Origin: JABGPL01 sp964387885
Lineage (GTDB): Bacteria; Electryoneota; AABM5-125-24; Hatepunaeales; Hatepunaeaceae
Reading direction: 5' to 3'
Assembly: GCA_964387885.1 (NCBI GenBank)
Contig: CAYLYZ010000001.1
Span: 210,046 to 274,045 of the forward strand
Length of the DNA stretch: 64,000 nucleotides
Below are positions 1 through 8,884 of this stretch, in pieces (the stretch's first letter is position 1; each line of letters starts with the position of its first letter). Under the pieces are notes generated by a model that saw nothing but the letters and a program-made list of their open reading frames with translations, ran no database searches and had not been told where the DNA came from. Made by a program: the position numbers and the translations under genes.

Positions 1-299
1 AGACCGTTGAAGTAATTGAGAGCGAACAGGCTGAAGAGATTATTCATGAGACATTCAAACTTGGACTTCTTGCTCTTGGCACATGTTACGTAAAAGTGGA
101 AGATCAGGACTCTATTCTCTACGATCGAACTCTCTGGCCTGGTAATCTGATAACGAACGAATACCCCGATCCTGTAAAATTAACGCTTGGAAATGCCCCA
201 GAAATGAGACTGCTTGTTAATGGTGATACTCTCGATGCTTTCGATCCGGAAAGAAAGGTTCGGGTCATACGGGTTGGATCTAATGGGGTCGTTGAATAA
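1..299 (+). CDS. RodZ-like protein, C-terminal fragment (DUF4115 domain)
   Basis: The frame is open from the left edge, so only the last ~98 residues are present and the start lies outside the window. The visible part matches the beta-rich periplasmic domain that closes RodZ proteins: a segment reading LGTCYVKVEDQDSILYDRTL, then the typical run with LGNAPEMRLLVNG followed by the closing R-V-I-R-V strand. RodZ is a single-pass inner-membrane protein that links MreB filaments to the cell-wall elongation machinery through an N-terminal helix-turn-helix, which cannot be seen here. The assignment rests on this one domain; another DUF4115 protein is possible. lysS follows 33 bp downstream on the same strand. 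Confidence 0.65.
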   Translation, partial: TVEVIESEQAEEIIHETFKLGLLALGTCYVKVEDQDSILYDRTLWPGNLITNEYPDPVKLTLGNAPEMRLLVNGDTLDAFDPERKVRVIRVGSNGVVE

Positions 300-332
300 A
301 AACAACACTTTAAACTGCAAAGTTGATAAAAA

Positions 333-1865
333 ATGGTAGATACACCAACTTCAGACCAAGATCAAACTCCGGAAGAAAATCGGGAGAAACTTGATCATGT
401 GATGCGGGCAAGATTCGAAAAGCTCGCTCGACTCCGCGAACTCGGAGTGAACCCTTTCCCCTATGGATTCACAAGAACACACACTGTTGAAGCCTTACTT
501 TCGGATTTTGATAAATTATCAGGATCTGAAGAGATTGTGAAAATTGCCGGTAGGATTGTGTCAGTGCGACTAATGGGAAAAGCAGCATTTACGCACATTC
601 AGGAAGAAGAACATAGAATTCAGCTCTACTTTAAGATGAACCTCCTTGAAGAGTTGGATTGGGAAGTTTTCCAGCTCGGCGACATCGGTGATATTTTCGG
701 AGTATCAGGAATCTTGTTCACTACCAGGACTGGTGAGCGCACCCTGAAGGTTTCAAAATTGACGTTACTGTCAAAAAACATAAGACCCCTTCCTGCTATT
801 AAAGAAAAGGATGATAATGTCTGGTTTAAATGGGATGATAAAGAAGAACGCTATCGCAATCGCACAATTGACCTGATCCTGAATCGTGAGTCAAGACAGG
901 CTCTTGTTACACGAAGCCTTATAACAAGGGAGATAAGAGATTTCCTTGAAGAAGATGGATTTTTAGAAGTTGAAACTCCAATTATGCAAAGTATGTATGG
1001 TGGAGCTGCAGCGAAACCATTTGTAACCCATTATAATGCACTTGACCATGACTATTATTTGCGTATTGCAGATGAACTCTACCTGAAACGACTGATTGCG
1101 GGAGGTATCCCGAGAGTTTTTGAGATCGCAAAGGATTTTAGAAATGAAGGTATAGACCGGCTGCACTCGCCTGAATTTACAATGATGGAGTGTTATGCTG
1201 CCTACGAAGATTATAATTTCTGTGCTGACCTTGTTGAAAGAATGTTTGTCAGATTGTCCGAAAATGTATTGAAAAAGGAAACCATCATATTCGGAGACCA
1301 CGAAATATCACTGAAAGCACCCTTCAGACGGGCAACCATGTCGGAGCTCGTAAAAGAGAACTGTAACATTGATATTATTGGTCGGGATCGTGATGAACTG
1401 GCAAGTGAAGTTAAAAAGCTCGGTTTACATGTTGAGGATAACTGGGGTGTGGGAAAGATTATTGATGAATTATTCTCTGAGAAAATTGAACCAGAATTAA
1501 TCCAACCCACATTTGTAATGGACTATCCTGTTGAACTGTCCCCTCTTGCAAAAAAGCATCGCAGTATTGATGGATTGGTTGAGAGATTTGAGCTGTTCAT
1601 CGCCGGAATGGAAGTTGCTAATTCATTTAGCGAATTGAATGACCCAATAGATCAACGCAGCAGATTTGAAGAACAGGCACGGTTGAAAGATGAAGGAGAT
1701 GACGAAGCACATCCGATTGACGAAGAATATCTTCAAGCGCTTGAAATAGGAATGCCTCCGACAGGCGGACTCGGTATGGGAGTTGATAGAATAGCGATGA
1801 TTTTGACTGGGACTGATTCCCTCAGAGATGTGATTTTATTCCCGACATTACGTCCAAGGTCGTAA
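333..1865 (+). CDS. lysS: Lysine--tRNA ligase, class II
   Basis: Charges tRNA-Lys with lysine in the cytoplasm. At 510 aa it has the usual class II LysRS length, with an N-terminal OB-fold anticodon-binding domain (about residues 60-160) and a catalytic domain carrying motif 2 (FRNEGIDRLHSPEFT) and motif 3 (GLGMGVDRIAMIL, then RDVILFP). The stretch after motif 1 reads MYGGAAAKPFVTHYNALD instead of the enteric IPGGAxARPFxTHHNALD; the YGGA form is one I associate with Bacteroidota-type enzymes and supports an FCB origin. ATG is the chosen start. The next gene begins one base after the stop, suggesting co-transcription with the Lol-type permease. Confidence 0.97.
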   Translation: MVDTPTSDQDQTPEENREKLDHVMRARFEKLARLRELGVNPFPYGFTRTHTVEALLSDFDKLSGSEEIVKIAGRIVSVRLMGKAAFTHIQEEEHRIQLYFKMNLLEELDWEVFQLGDIGDIFGVSGILFTTRTGERTLKVSKLTLLSKNIRPLPAIKEKDDNVWFKWDDKEERYRNRTIDLILNRESRQALVTRSLITREIRDFLEEDGFLEVETPIMQSMYGGAAAKPFVTHYNALDHDYYLRIADELYLKRLIAGGIPRVFEIAKDFRNEGIDRLHSPEFTMMECYAAYEDYNFCADLVERMFVRLSENVLKKETIIFGDHEISLKAPFRRATMSELVKENCNIDIIGRDRDELASEVKKLGLHVEDNWGVGKIIDELFSEKIEPELIQPTFVMDYPVELSPLAKKHRSIDGLVERFELFIAGMEVANSFSELNDPIDQRSRFEEQARLKDEGDDEAHPIDEEYLQALEIGMPPTGGLGMGVDRIAMILTGTDSLRDVILFPTLRPRS

Positions 1866-1866
1866 T

Positions 1867-3159
1867 TTGGGCTATGAGTTATTTATAGCAGAGAGATACC
1901 TCCGCTCAAAACGCCGGACAGGAGCTATATCATTAATTACATATATCTCAGCAACCGGTGTTATGGTTGGAGTGGCCGCTCTTGTCATTGTCCTCTCTGT
2001 TGCAAATGGTTTCGAAGCAGAAGTCCGAAACCGAATAATTGGCGCAAGTGCCCATATCAATCTGAATTTGTTCCATCAACAACCGATGCCAAATTATCTT
2101 GAGACCATTCAACAGGTGATGAATGTTAAACAGGTGACAGGAGCTTCTCCATACATTGAAGGCAAGGGGATGCTGCGAAAGAATAAAGCGGTTGAAGGGG
2201 CACTGATAAAGGGTGTAGATGAATCAACTGTTAGTCAAGTCGGAAATTTACCTGAGACAATTGTCTCAGGAAGATTAGCTCTGAAACCGGAAAAAGCCGA
2301 AACTCAAACTCAGGATCATCTGTTACCCGAATTCCCCGACCTTAATTTAGAAATAAAACATCCCCGGACTCTACCTGGGATTGTGCTGGGAACTCAGCTC
2401 TCCTACAAGCTCGGTGCATCTGTTGGTGATACGATAATCGCGATCAGTCCAACAAAAATGACAAGTTTCTTATCAGCACCACAAGTAAAGAAGTTCGTTG
2501 TGACGGGTATCTTCGAGACTGGAATACATGAATACGATAATACAAGTTCCTATATCGATATTGAATCTGCACAATATCTCTTCATGACGAAATTGGCTGT
2601 ATCGGGAATTGAAATCAAATTGAAAGACCTTGATCAGGCAGATGAAGTTAAAAATGAACTTGAAGACATGCTTGGATATCCTTACCATGCAAAAACCTGG
2701 TTTTCGATGCACTCAACACTATTCCGATGGATGAAAATGGAAAAGTGGTTGTTTACAATCCTCCTGTCGCTGATAATATTAGTTGCAGCTCTAAATATTG
2801 TATCCAGCCAGATAATGATAGTCCTTGAGAAGAAACGGGAAATTGGAATTTTGAAGGCAATTGGTGCTCCACGCGAAGGAGTAATGCGAATTTTCCTATA
2901 CGAGGGTATGATAATTGGTGTTGTTGGAACTTTGCTCGGATTAATTGTAGGTTATGGTGTATGTTGGGGGCAGCAGACCTTTGAATGGCTATCCCTTCCC
3001 GGAGATGTCTATTTTTTAAGTACTCTGCCTGTTCAAATGCAAGTATTGGATTTTATTATAATCACGATCGTCTCCCTTGGGCTGGCAATATTAGCCTCTG
3101 TATTTCCGGCACGACGCGCCAGTGCCCTTGATCCGGTAGAAGCAATCAGGTACGAATAA
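1867..3159 (+). CDS. LolC/LolE-family lipoprotein-releasing ABC permease
   Basis: Inner-membrane permease of the family that extracts lipoproteins for delivery to the outer membrane. It opens with the family signature (ELFIAERYLRSKRR, then a membrane segment and VLSVANGFEAEVR). A large periplasmic domain occupies about residues 50-280, and three further membrane helices fill the FtsX-like C-terminal half, with the cytoplasmic loop LEKKREIGILKAIGAPREGV and the ending FPARRASALDPVEAIRYE. Length (430 aa) is normal. The start is TTG, because the in-frame sequence begins only one base after the lysS stop and this codon restores the family N-terminus. LolC and LolE cannot be told apart; many FCB genomes have one such gene. 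A matching ATPase lies at 59408-60082. Confidence 0.9.
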   Translation: MGYELFIAERYLRSKRRTGAISLITYISATGVMVGVAALVIVLSVANGFEAEVRNRIIGASAHINLNLFHQQPMPNYLETIQQVMNVKQVTGASPYIEGKGMLRKNKAVEGALIKGVDESTVSQVGNLPETIVSGRLALKPEKAETQTQDHLLPEFPDLNLEIKHPRTLPGIVLGTQLSYKLGASVGDTIIAISPTKMTSFLSAPQVKKFVVTGIFETGIHEYDNTSSYIDIESAQYLFMTKLAVSGIEIKLKDLDQADEVKNELEDMLGYPYHAKTWFSMHSTLFRWMKMEKWLFTILLSLIILVAALNIVSSQIMIVLEKKREIGILKAIGAPREGVMRIFLYEGMIIGVVGTLLGLIVGYGVCWGQQTFEWLSLPGDVYFLSTLPVQMQVLDFIIITIVSLGLAILASVFPARRASALDPVEAIRYE

Positions 3160-3166
3160 TCAAACA

Positions 3167-4891
3167 TTGGTGTCCGTTTTGATAAAATCACAAACGCTGA
3201 AAACTACAGTAATAATATTAGTGTTATTAACCATCTCTAATGGATTTTCTGCTACTCGCGCTCCTGTATGGTCCAAATCCGATCAGGGTATGGTTGCAAC
3301 TCCCCATTCAGCTGCAACCGATGCGGCAATAGAGATACTTAATATGGGCGGTAACGCCATTGACGCAATTGTAGCAGCATCGTTTGCCCTCACTGTTGTA
3401 GAACCATATCACAGCGGAATCGGAGGTGGAGAATTCACATTAATAAGAATGGAATCTGATTCGAAAGTGTATGTTTGCGATGCACGCGAATCAGCCCCTG
3501 CTGCCTCAACTCCTGATATGTACATTAATCCTGATACTGGCAAAAGGTATAAGGATCGATCCTGGCGCGGTGGTCTCGCCGTCGGAGTTCCCGGAAGTGT
3601 TAAAGGAAAAATCGAGTTAATCAACAAATTCGGGAACTTATCCCTGAAAAAGATCCTGGCTCCTGCAATTAGACTGGCAAAAGAAGGATTTCTTGTTGAT
3701 AAATCTCTCAGCAGCAGATTAAAAAGTAATACGGATCGATTTGCTGAAAATAAAGATTTAGCTGAGGTATTTCTGCCTGGTGGTAGAGCTCCGAATCGCG
3801 GTGATATCCTCGTCCAGAGAAAACTTTCCAAATGTCTTGCGGAGATAGCTCGTGATGAGGGCAGGTCTTTTTATAACGGGAAGATGGCTGATCAGATATC
3901 CCTTACATGCCGGAAAGAAGGTGGGATAATAACTCCGGAAGACATGGCTGAATACAAGGTTGTCTGGCGTGAGCCAATCCGGTTTTCCTACAGAGATTAT
4001 ACAGTATACTCGATGCCCCCACCCTCTTCAGGTGGTGTCTGCCTGGCACAGATATTCAACATCCTCGATGGATTCCCAATGGACTACATGTCACCCGGCA
4101 GTGCTGAAACCTACCACCTGATTGCTTCGGCATTTGAAGCAGCATTTGCGGACAGAGCAAAATGGCTTGGAGATCCGGATTTCAATCCCATTCCTGTGGA
4201 AGGATTGACAAGCAGGGCTTATGCCGAAGAATTGCGAAAAGAGATCGATCGATTCCACCGCGAACCTGTTAAGGATGCAGGTGATCCGTGGATCCATGAT
4301 TCGGACTCCAACACCAGTCACCTGTCGGCAATTGATAGCCAGGGAAATATGTGCTCTATGACAACATCAGTAAATTCATCTTTCGGATCACAAGTATACG
4401 TTTCGGAATTGGGATTCTTCCTTAACAGCACCATGGATGATTTTTCCACCGCTCCCAGGGAACCGAACAAATTCGATTTGATAGGAAGTGATGTTAACGC
4501 TATCGCTCCGGGTAAGAGACCATTATCAAGTATGTCCCCTACCCTGGTACTAAAAGGTGATAAACCCTACATGTCAATCGGATCTGTGGGAGGACCGAGA
4601 ATAATAACTTCTGTAGCCCAGATTCTTATTAATGTCATGGATTTCGGAATGGACATACAGGAGGCTATCGATGCACCAAGAATTCATATGCAATGGAAAC
4701 CGGACAAACTTTACCTTGAAAAAGAAATCACGTCTGAAGTAATTTCTGAAATTAGAAACCGGGGCTGGACTGTCAATCAATCTGGACATTGGTCATTAAG
4801 TCAGGGTGTAATGATCGATATTGAAACCGGAGAATTCTTTGGCGCAAGCGATGCTCGTGGTGTTGGTTCAGCTGGTCCCCGAAGCGATTAA
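3167..4891 (+). CDS. ggt: Gamma-glutamyltranspeptidase (glutathione hydrolase)
   Basis: Periplasmic N-terminal nucleophile hydrolase that cleaves gamma-glutamyl bonds, for example in glutathione. A signal peptide occupies about residues 1-30. The precursor should cut itself before Thr383 in the motif NTSHLSAID (TTHxSxxD in the family), followed by the substrate region NSSFGSQVYVSELGF and the family signature MDDFST. The glycine-rich block GSVGGPRI lies in the small subunit. Length (574 aa) is typical. The start is weak: TTG at 3167 and GTG at 3170 are both possible. Eight bases separate it from the Lol permease stop, so the two may share a transcript. Confidence 0.95.
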   Translation: MVSVLIKSQTLKTTVIILVLLTISNGFSATRAPVWSKSDQGMVATPHSAATDAAIEILNMGGNAIDAIVAASFALTVVEPYHSGIGGGEFTLIRMESDSKVYVCDARESAPAASTPDMYINPDTGKRYKDRSWRGGLAVGVPGSVKGKIELINKFGNLSLKKILAPAIRLAKEGFLVDKSLSSRLKSNTDRFAENKDLAEVFLPGGRAPNRGDILVQRKLSKCLAEIARDEGRSFYNGKMADQISLTCRKEGGIITPEDMAEYKVVWREPIRFSYRDYTVYSMPPPSSGGVCLAQIFNILDGFPMDYMSPGSAETYHLIASAFEAAFADRAKWLGDPDFNPIPVEGLTSRAYAEELRKEIDRFHREPVKDAGDPWIHDSDSNTSHLSAIDSQGNMCSMTTSVNSSFGSQVYVSELGFFLNSTMDDFSTAPREPNKFDLIGSDVNAIAPGKRPLSSMSPTLVLKGDKPYMSIGSVGGPRIITSVAQILINVMDFGMDIQEAIDAPRIHMQWKPDKLYLEKEITSEVISEIRNRGWTVNQSGHWSLSQGVMIDIETGEFFGASDARGVGSAGPRSD

Positions 4892-4924
4892 TGGTGTTGG
4901 TTCCGACAAATTTTGAAAACTTGG

Positions 4925-4978
4925 GGAGTGCGGATATATTTATCCGCATAGAGGTTATTTGACGGATAAATATATCCG
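4925..4978. repeat. GGAGTG-bordered nested palindrome, copy 1
   Basis: Two 16-bp arms, 4931-4946 and 4963-4978, are exact reverse complements of each other, separated by 16 bp. Each arm is itself a small hairpin (CGGATA, loop TATT, TATCCG). The left edge carries GGAGTG at 4925-4930 and the right side continues TCCTCCC. The spacer between ggt and cutA holds nothing else that I recognise. No T-run follows, so this is not a standard terminator. Two related structures occur at 30349-30411 and 34018-34153. Confidence 0.7.
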
Positions 4979-5014
4979 TCCTCCCTGAAACAGATAAACT
5001 TGATGCAATAGGAT

Positions 5015-5338
5015 ATGAAGCAGACAGAAGTAATCATTATCTTGATAACTGTCCCGGACAAACAAACAGCTAATCACCTGGCCTCAATATTAATTGAGAA
5101 CAGGCTTGCGGCTTGTGTGAATGTTATTCCGGGCATAACCTCACACTTCCGTTGGGAAGGTAAAGTCTGTTCAGATTCGGAATTAATGCTAATCATAAAA
5201 ACCCGACAAAGCATATTTAAGATTGTAGAAAAATTAATCCTTGATGAACATCCCTACGATGTACCGGAAATTATTGCTTTGAATCTCACAGATGGGTTTC
5301 CCGGTTATCTCAACTGGGTTATTAACGAAACATCTTAA
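5015..5338 (+). CDS. cutA: CutA1 divalent-cation tolerance family protein
   Basis: Small cytosolic trimeric protein of the PII-like fold, historically linked to copper tolerance, biochemical role unsettled. At 107 aa it matches the family. The sequence has the opening strand VIIILITVPDKQTANHLA, the central AACVNVIPGITSHFRWEGK (the conserved V-N-x-x-P-G-x-x-S-x-x-x-W-x-G-K block) and the closing region with HPYDVPEIIALNL. ATG follows AGGAT by a few bases. It lies 46 bp before trxB on the same strand. Confidence 0.95.
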   Translation: MKQTEVIIILITVPDKQTANHLASILIENRLAACVNVIPGITSHFRWEGKVCSDSELMLIIKTRQSIFKIVEKLILDEHPYDVPEIIALNLTDGFPGYLNWVINETS

Positions 5339-5383
5339 CCGGCTGAGTAGTAAAACAAAGAAAACTTTAACAGAGGATTCAAA

Positions 5384-6328
5384 ATGGCAGATACAGTGGA
5401 ACACCATCGGATTATAATCATCGGTTCTGGTCCAGCCGGACTTACCGCTGCAATATACAATGCAAGAGCAGATCTCCCACCACTTGTGATTGAGGGAATA
5501 CAACCTGGTGGTCAGTTGACCATAACCACAGAAGTTGAAAATTATCCGGGATTTCCTGAAGGAATAATGGGACCGCAATTAATGGACCAAATGCGTGCCC
5601 AGGCCGAGAGATTCGGCACTAAATTTCTGACTGATGCCGTAACATCAGTCGATCTGAACATTCGCCCGTTTTCAATCAACGTTGGGAAAAAACTGTTCAC
5701 ATCAGATATTGTAATTATCTCAACCGGAGCATCGGCGAGATTACTTGGGCTTGAATCGGAATCAAAGTTAATGGGTCATGGGGTTTCAGCCTGTGCAACA
5801 TGCGATGGCTGGTTTTTCAGAGAGAAGGAGATTATCGTTATTGGCGGTGGTGACACAGCCTGTGAAGAAGCAAATTTCCTTACCAAGTTTGCCAGCAAGG
5901 TAACAATTATTCACAGACGAGATGAATTGCGCGCTTCTAAGATAATGCAGAAACAAGTCTTTGACAATCCGAAAATCGAGATGAAGTGGTTCAGCACCGT
6001 ATCAGATTTTATCGAATCTCCTCAGGGAATGCTGGAAGCGGTTTTACTAAAAGATCCTCGAACGGGTGATGTAGAGAGATTTGCTTGTGATGGAGCCTTT
6101 ATTGGAATAGGACACACTCCGAATACATCGCTATTCGAGGGCCAACTTGAAATGGATGAGAACAATTACATAATTACAGCACCTGACAGCACAAAAACAA
6201 GCGTACCAGGTGTATTTGCATGCGGTGACGTTCAGGATCACACATACCGTCAAGCAATTACCGCAGCAGGATCCGGCTGCATGGCAGCAATTGAAGCGGA
6301 ACGCCTGTTAATATCCGAAGAGGATTGA
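5384..6328 (+). CDS. trxB: Thioredoxin reductase (NADPH)
   Basis: FAD enzyme that passes electrons from NADPH to thioredoxin. It has the N-terminal FAD site GSGPAGLTAAIYNARA, the redox-active disulfide ACATCDGWFF, the NADPH site GGGDTACEEANFL followed by HRRDELRASKIMQ (arginines typical of NADPH preference), and the C-terminal FAD motif VFACGDVQD. Length (314 aa) is standard for the low-molecular-weight type. The ATG is preceded by AGAGGATT. Its stop is two bases before the ATG of the lipoprotein gene downstream. It may feed the TlpA-like thioredoxin protein found at 60.9 kb, but nothing here links them directly. Confidence 0.96.
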   Translation: MADTVEHHRIIIIGSGPAGLTAAIYNARADLPPLVIEGIQPGGQLTITTEVENYPGFPEGIMGPQLMDQMRAQAERFGTKFLTDAVTSVDLNIRPFSINVGKKLFTSDIVIISTGASARLLGLESESKLMGHGVSACATCDGWFFREKEIIVIGGGDTACEEANFLTKFASKVTIIHRRDELRASKIMQKQVFDNPKIEMKWFSTVSDFIESPQGMLEAVLLKDPRTGDVERFACDGAFIGIGHTPNTSLFEGQLEMDENNYIITAPDSTKTSVPGVFACGDVQDHTYRQAITAAGSGCMAAIEAERLLISEED

Positions 6329-6330
6329 AA

Positions 6331-7959
6331 ATGAAGAAACCAGCAGCAGTTAAGACCGTAGTATTTCTTTTTGTCCTGATACTTACCGCATTACAATTTA
6401 TTGGTTGTTCAAAGGCGCGTAGTGATTACAAATCGGGAATTTACTGGATGGAGAAAGAGAACAACTGGCAAATGGCGGTTCGATCCTTCAGACGAGCTCT
6501 CGAGAAAGATCCAACCAGTTGGAAGATTAATCATAAGATGATTCAGGCAATGTCCATGGGTGAAGATCCGAAAGTTTTTGAATCACAATTGAAGAAAACA
6601 TTAGCACTCTTTCCTGACAGTGCAAGAGCCACATCTATCGCTAAACCCGGTTCAGAATTATTGGGCGAAGCGCGCTATAACAAAGTCGCCGGTGGAGTTG
6701 AATTGATGCATCTGGGAACCCAGATATCAAGGGACAGAGACAACGAAGTTCTCCTTGCGAAGAGCATTATGGCTGCTTGCCGGGTAACTGACACACTTGC
6801 TGCAATTGATTACTTTAAACGGTTCATCAGTTTGGCCGATGGTAAAAGTATTTCGGACAGTATTCTTCAGGAGTTGAGGTTCTTTATAGGACATTCCCGA
6901 TTAGATTGGATAACTCTTGAAGCACAGGTTTCCAATCATCCTGATGATCTTGACGCCCGACTTGCACAACTTGATGCCGGAATACTTGCAGGGGACTCAA
7001 CGGGTGCTGTCGGCAGACTTATCAAGCTGAGTCAGATCATTCCCAATGCGGTTGACAATCAGGAATTAGCTAATAGATATGGACTTTTGGTTGATTATGA
7101 TCCGTTCCAGACAAAGGAATTAGCTCGAGGGTGGGAAGGTTCGCTATCTCCTGATGGAAAGAGTATTATTTATGTCAAAGACATGGGTGAAGAGGATTGG
7201 TCTGACCTTTATATCTATCAAATGCCTGTTTCCGGGGGTAGCGGAAAACCTGTTCTTAAAGCAGCTCAGCAGAATCTGGACATCCTCGCCTGGCCTCGCT
7301 ATTCACCTGATGGCAAATGGATATATTTCTACGGATCCAAAGATAAATCCTGGAAACCCGGGAAAGTTGGCAGATTCCACCTGTTCCGGGTTAAACCAAG
7401 ATACAACTCCACTCCTCAAAGACTCACCGACGCCGATCTGATTATTACAGATCCGTATTTCGAGAAAGGAGGCAGCGTATTGCTTGTTCGCCGTGATGTC
7501 GGCAGTGTTCGCTCATCCGTGGAGATTATCAGGGTACATCCGGAGAAACGGCAGATTGATGCTGTAAGCAGGATTGGAGAACCGGTGAGTAGTGCGACCT
7601 TTAACCATACAGGCGATTCTCTGATATTCGTAACTGATAGAGGAATATTCAGACGATCGATAGATGGTGGTATAATCTCAGTTGATCTCCCCTGGACAAA
7701 TGTTTCATTCCCACAAATTTCACCTGATGGTAAACTTCTGAAACTCTGTAATTCATCAGACCAACTCATTATTGTTTCCAGGGAAAATCCTGTACCGGTA
7801 TTCCTGGGATCGGTTTCCTCGCCCTGGATTACCTTTGGGAAAGATAACCAGATCTATACCAGCAGGTTCAGTAGAAAATGGAAAAGACTCGTGCGTTTAA
7901 AATACGACGCCCCATTAATTAATACTAAAGATTTCAAATCCAAGATAAAGGCAAATTAG
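6331..7959 (+). CDS. Lipoprotein with N-terminal TPR-like and C-terminal TolB-like propeller regions
   Basis: Not a named family. The start is placed at ATG 6331, with GAAGAGG just upstream, giving a lipoprotein signal peptide that ends in the lipobox FIGC (Cys about residue 26). Residues about 30-250 look alpha-helical and TPR-like (for example WQMAVRSFRRALEKDPTSWK). From about residue 265 come repeated WD40-like/TolB-type blades with the hallmark S-P-D-G-K (LSPDGKSIIYV, YSPDGKWIYFY, ISPDGKLLKLC). This build suggests a periplasmic or outer-membrane-facing scaffold that binds proteins or glycans. The ORF could be read from a TTG at 6325, but that would overlap the trxB stop. Confidence 0.75.
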   Translation: MKKPAAVKTVVFLFVLILTALQFIGCSKARSDYKSGIYWMEKENNWQMAVRSFRRALEKDPTSWKINHKMIQAMSMGEDPKVFESQLKKTLALFPDSARATSIAKPGSELLGEARYNKVAGGVELMHLGTQISRDRDNEVLLAKSIMAACRVTDTLAAIDYFKRFISLADGKSISDSILQELRFFIGHSRLDWITLEAQVSNHPDDLDARLAQLDAGILAGDSTGAVGRLIKLSQIIPNAVDNQELANRYGLLVDYDPFQTKELARGWEGSLSPDGKSIIYVKDMGEEDWSDLYIYQMPVSGGSGKPVLKAAQQNLDILAWPRYSPDGKWIYFYGSKDKSWKPGKVGRFHLFRVKPRYNSTPQRLTDADLIITDPYFEKGGSVLLVRRDVGSVRSSVEIIRVHPEKRQIDAVSRIGEPVSSATFNHTGDSLIFVTDRGIFRRSIDGGIISVDLPWTNVSFPQISPDGKLLKLCNSSDQLIIVSRENPVPVFLGSVSSPWITFGKDNQIYTSRFSRKWKRLVRLKYDAPLINTKDFKSKIKAN

Positions 7960-7960
7960 C

Positions 7961-8800
7961 ATGCAGATAGGTAAGTTTAAGTTAACAGCACTCGAATTCG
8001 GAAGATTCAAGCTGGATGGTGGAGCAATGTTCGGTGTTATCCCCAGAGTACTTTGGGAAAGACAACATCCTGCTGATGAAAAAAACCGGATAGATATGGC
8101 TCTGCGATGCTTATTAATTGAAATAGATGACCGTAAGATTCTGGTTGACACGGGATTTGGACAGGACCGAACGGAGAAGTTTCGCAAAATATTCCAATTT
8201 GATGGTGATAATAATTATTTGGAAAAATCCCTGTCTGAGGTAGGATTAACAACTGCCGATATAACAGATGTTATTTTAACACACCTGCATTTCGACCATG
8301 ATGGTGGAGCTACGATTAATAAGGATAGTAATCCTATCCCAGCCTTCCCGAATGCCAGGTACTATATTCAACAAAAACAACTCGATCATGCTCGCGCTCG
8401 ATTTGAGCGAGATAAAGCAAGTTATTTACCGGAAGATTTCGAACCTCTATTCGAAGCGAATGTCGTAGAGATTGTTGATGGTGAGTGGAAGCTTCTCCCG
8501 GGAATTGACTTTTTGATCTGCAATGGTCATACACCTGCCATGCAACTGGCTCGAGTGCGGGATCATGGACTTACGCTGGTTTACGGAGCTGATCTGATCC
8601 CATTGGCTTCGCAATTTCCCTTGCCCTGGATTATGTCATATGACCTTTATCCGGTGCAAACACTTGAGGAAAAACGAAGGATATTGACCGAAGCTGCAGA
8701 AGAAGATTGGATGTTCTTTTTCGAACACGATCCAGAGATTGTGATTGGGAAAGTTAGAAAAACACCTAAGGGATTTGCATTAGCCGAATTGGAGCAGTAA
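7961..8800 (+). CDS. Metallo-beta-lactamase-fold hydrolase
   Basis: Probable zinc hydrolase of the MBL superfamily (279 aa). It shows VDTGFGQ early, the metal motif LTHLHFDHDGG, the third ligand region FLICNGHTPAMQLARV, an aspartate block LVYGADLIP, and a late FFEHDPE. It resembles the quorum-quenching lactonase/glyoxalase-II-like branch in its H-x-H-x-D-H motif and spacing, but the substrate cannot be deduced. ATG lies two bases after the upstream stop, preceded by AAGGCAAATTAGC. It is the last gene before the bidirectional terminator at 8831-8860. Confidence 0.88.
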   Translation: MQIGKFKLTALEFGRFKLDGGAMFGVIPRVLWERQHPADEKNRIDMALRCLLIEIDDRKILVDTGFGQDRTEKFRKIFQFDGDNNYLEKSLSEVGLTTADITDVILTHLHFDHDGGATINKDSNPIPAFPNARYYIQQKQLDHARARFERDKASYLPEDFEPLFEANVVEIVDGEWKLLPGIDFLICNGHTPAMQLARVRDHGLTLVYGADLIPLASQFPLPWIMSYDLYPVQTLEEKRRILTEAAEEDWMFFFEHDPEIVIGKVRKTPKGFALAELEQ

Positions 8801-8830
8801 AGCCTGTCCTGCAAATCTCAACTAATAATA

Positions 8831-8860
8831 AAAAAACCCGTCCATCCGGACGGTTTTTTT
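8831..8860. terminator. Bidirectional intrinsic terminator between convergent genes
   Basis: A CCGTCC / GGACGG stem (8838-8843 and 8848-8853) with an ATCC loop is flanked by six A on the left and seven T on the right, so it can terminate transcription on either strand. It sits between the MBL-fold gene (+) and the barrel-protein gene (-), which converge here. Confidence 0.92.
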
Positions 8861-8884
8861 ATCTATTCTTAAGTTAGGATGATC

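Noticed and set aside
4925..4978. Rho-independent terminator for ggt
   Set aside because: Strong inverted repeat but no T-run on either side, and its architecture matches two other intergenic elements; kept as a repeat.
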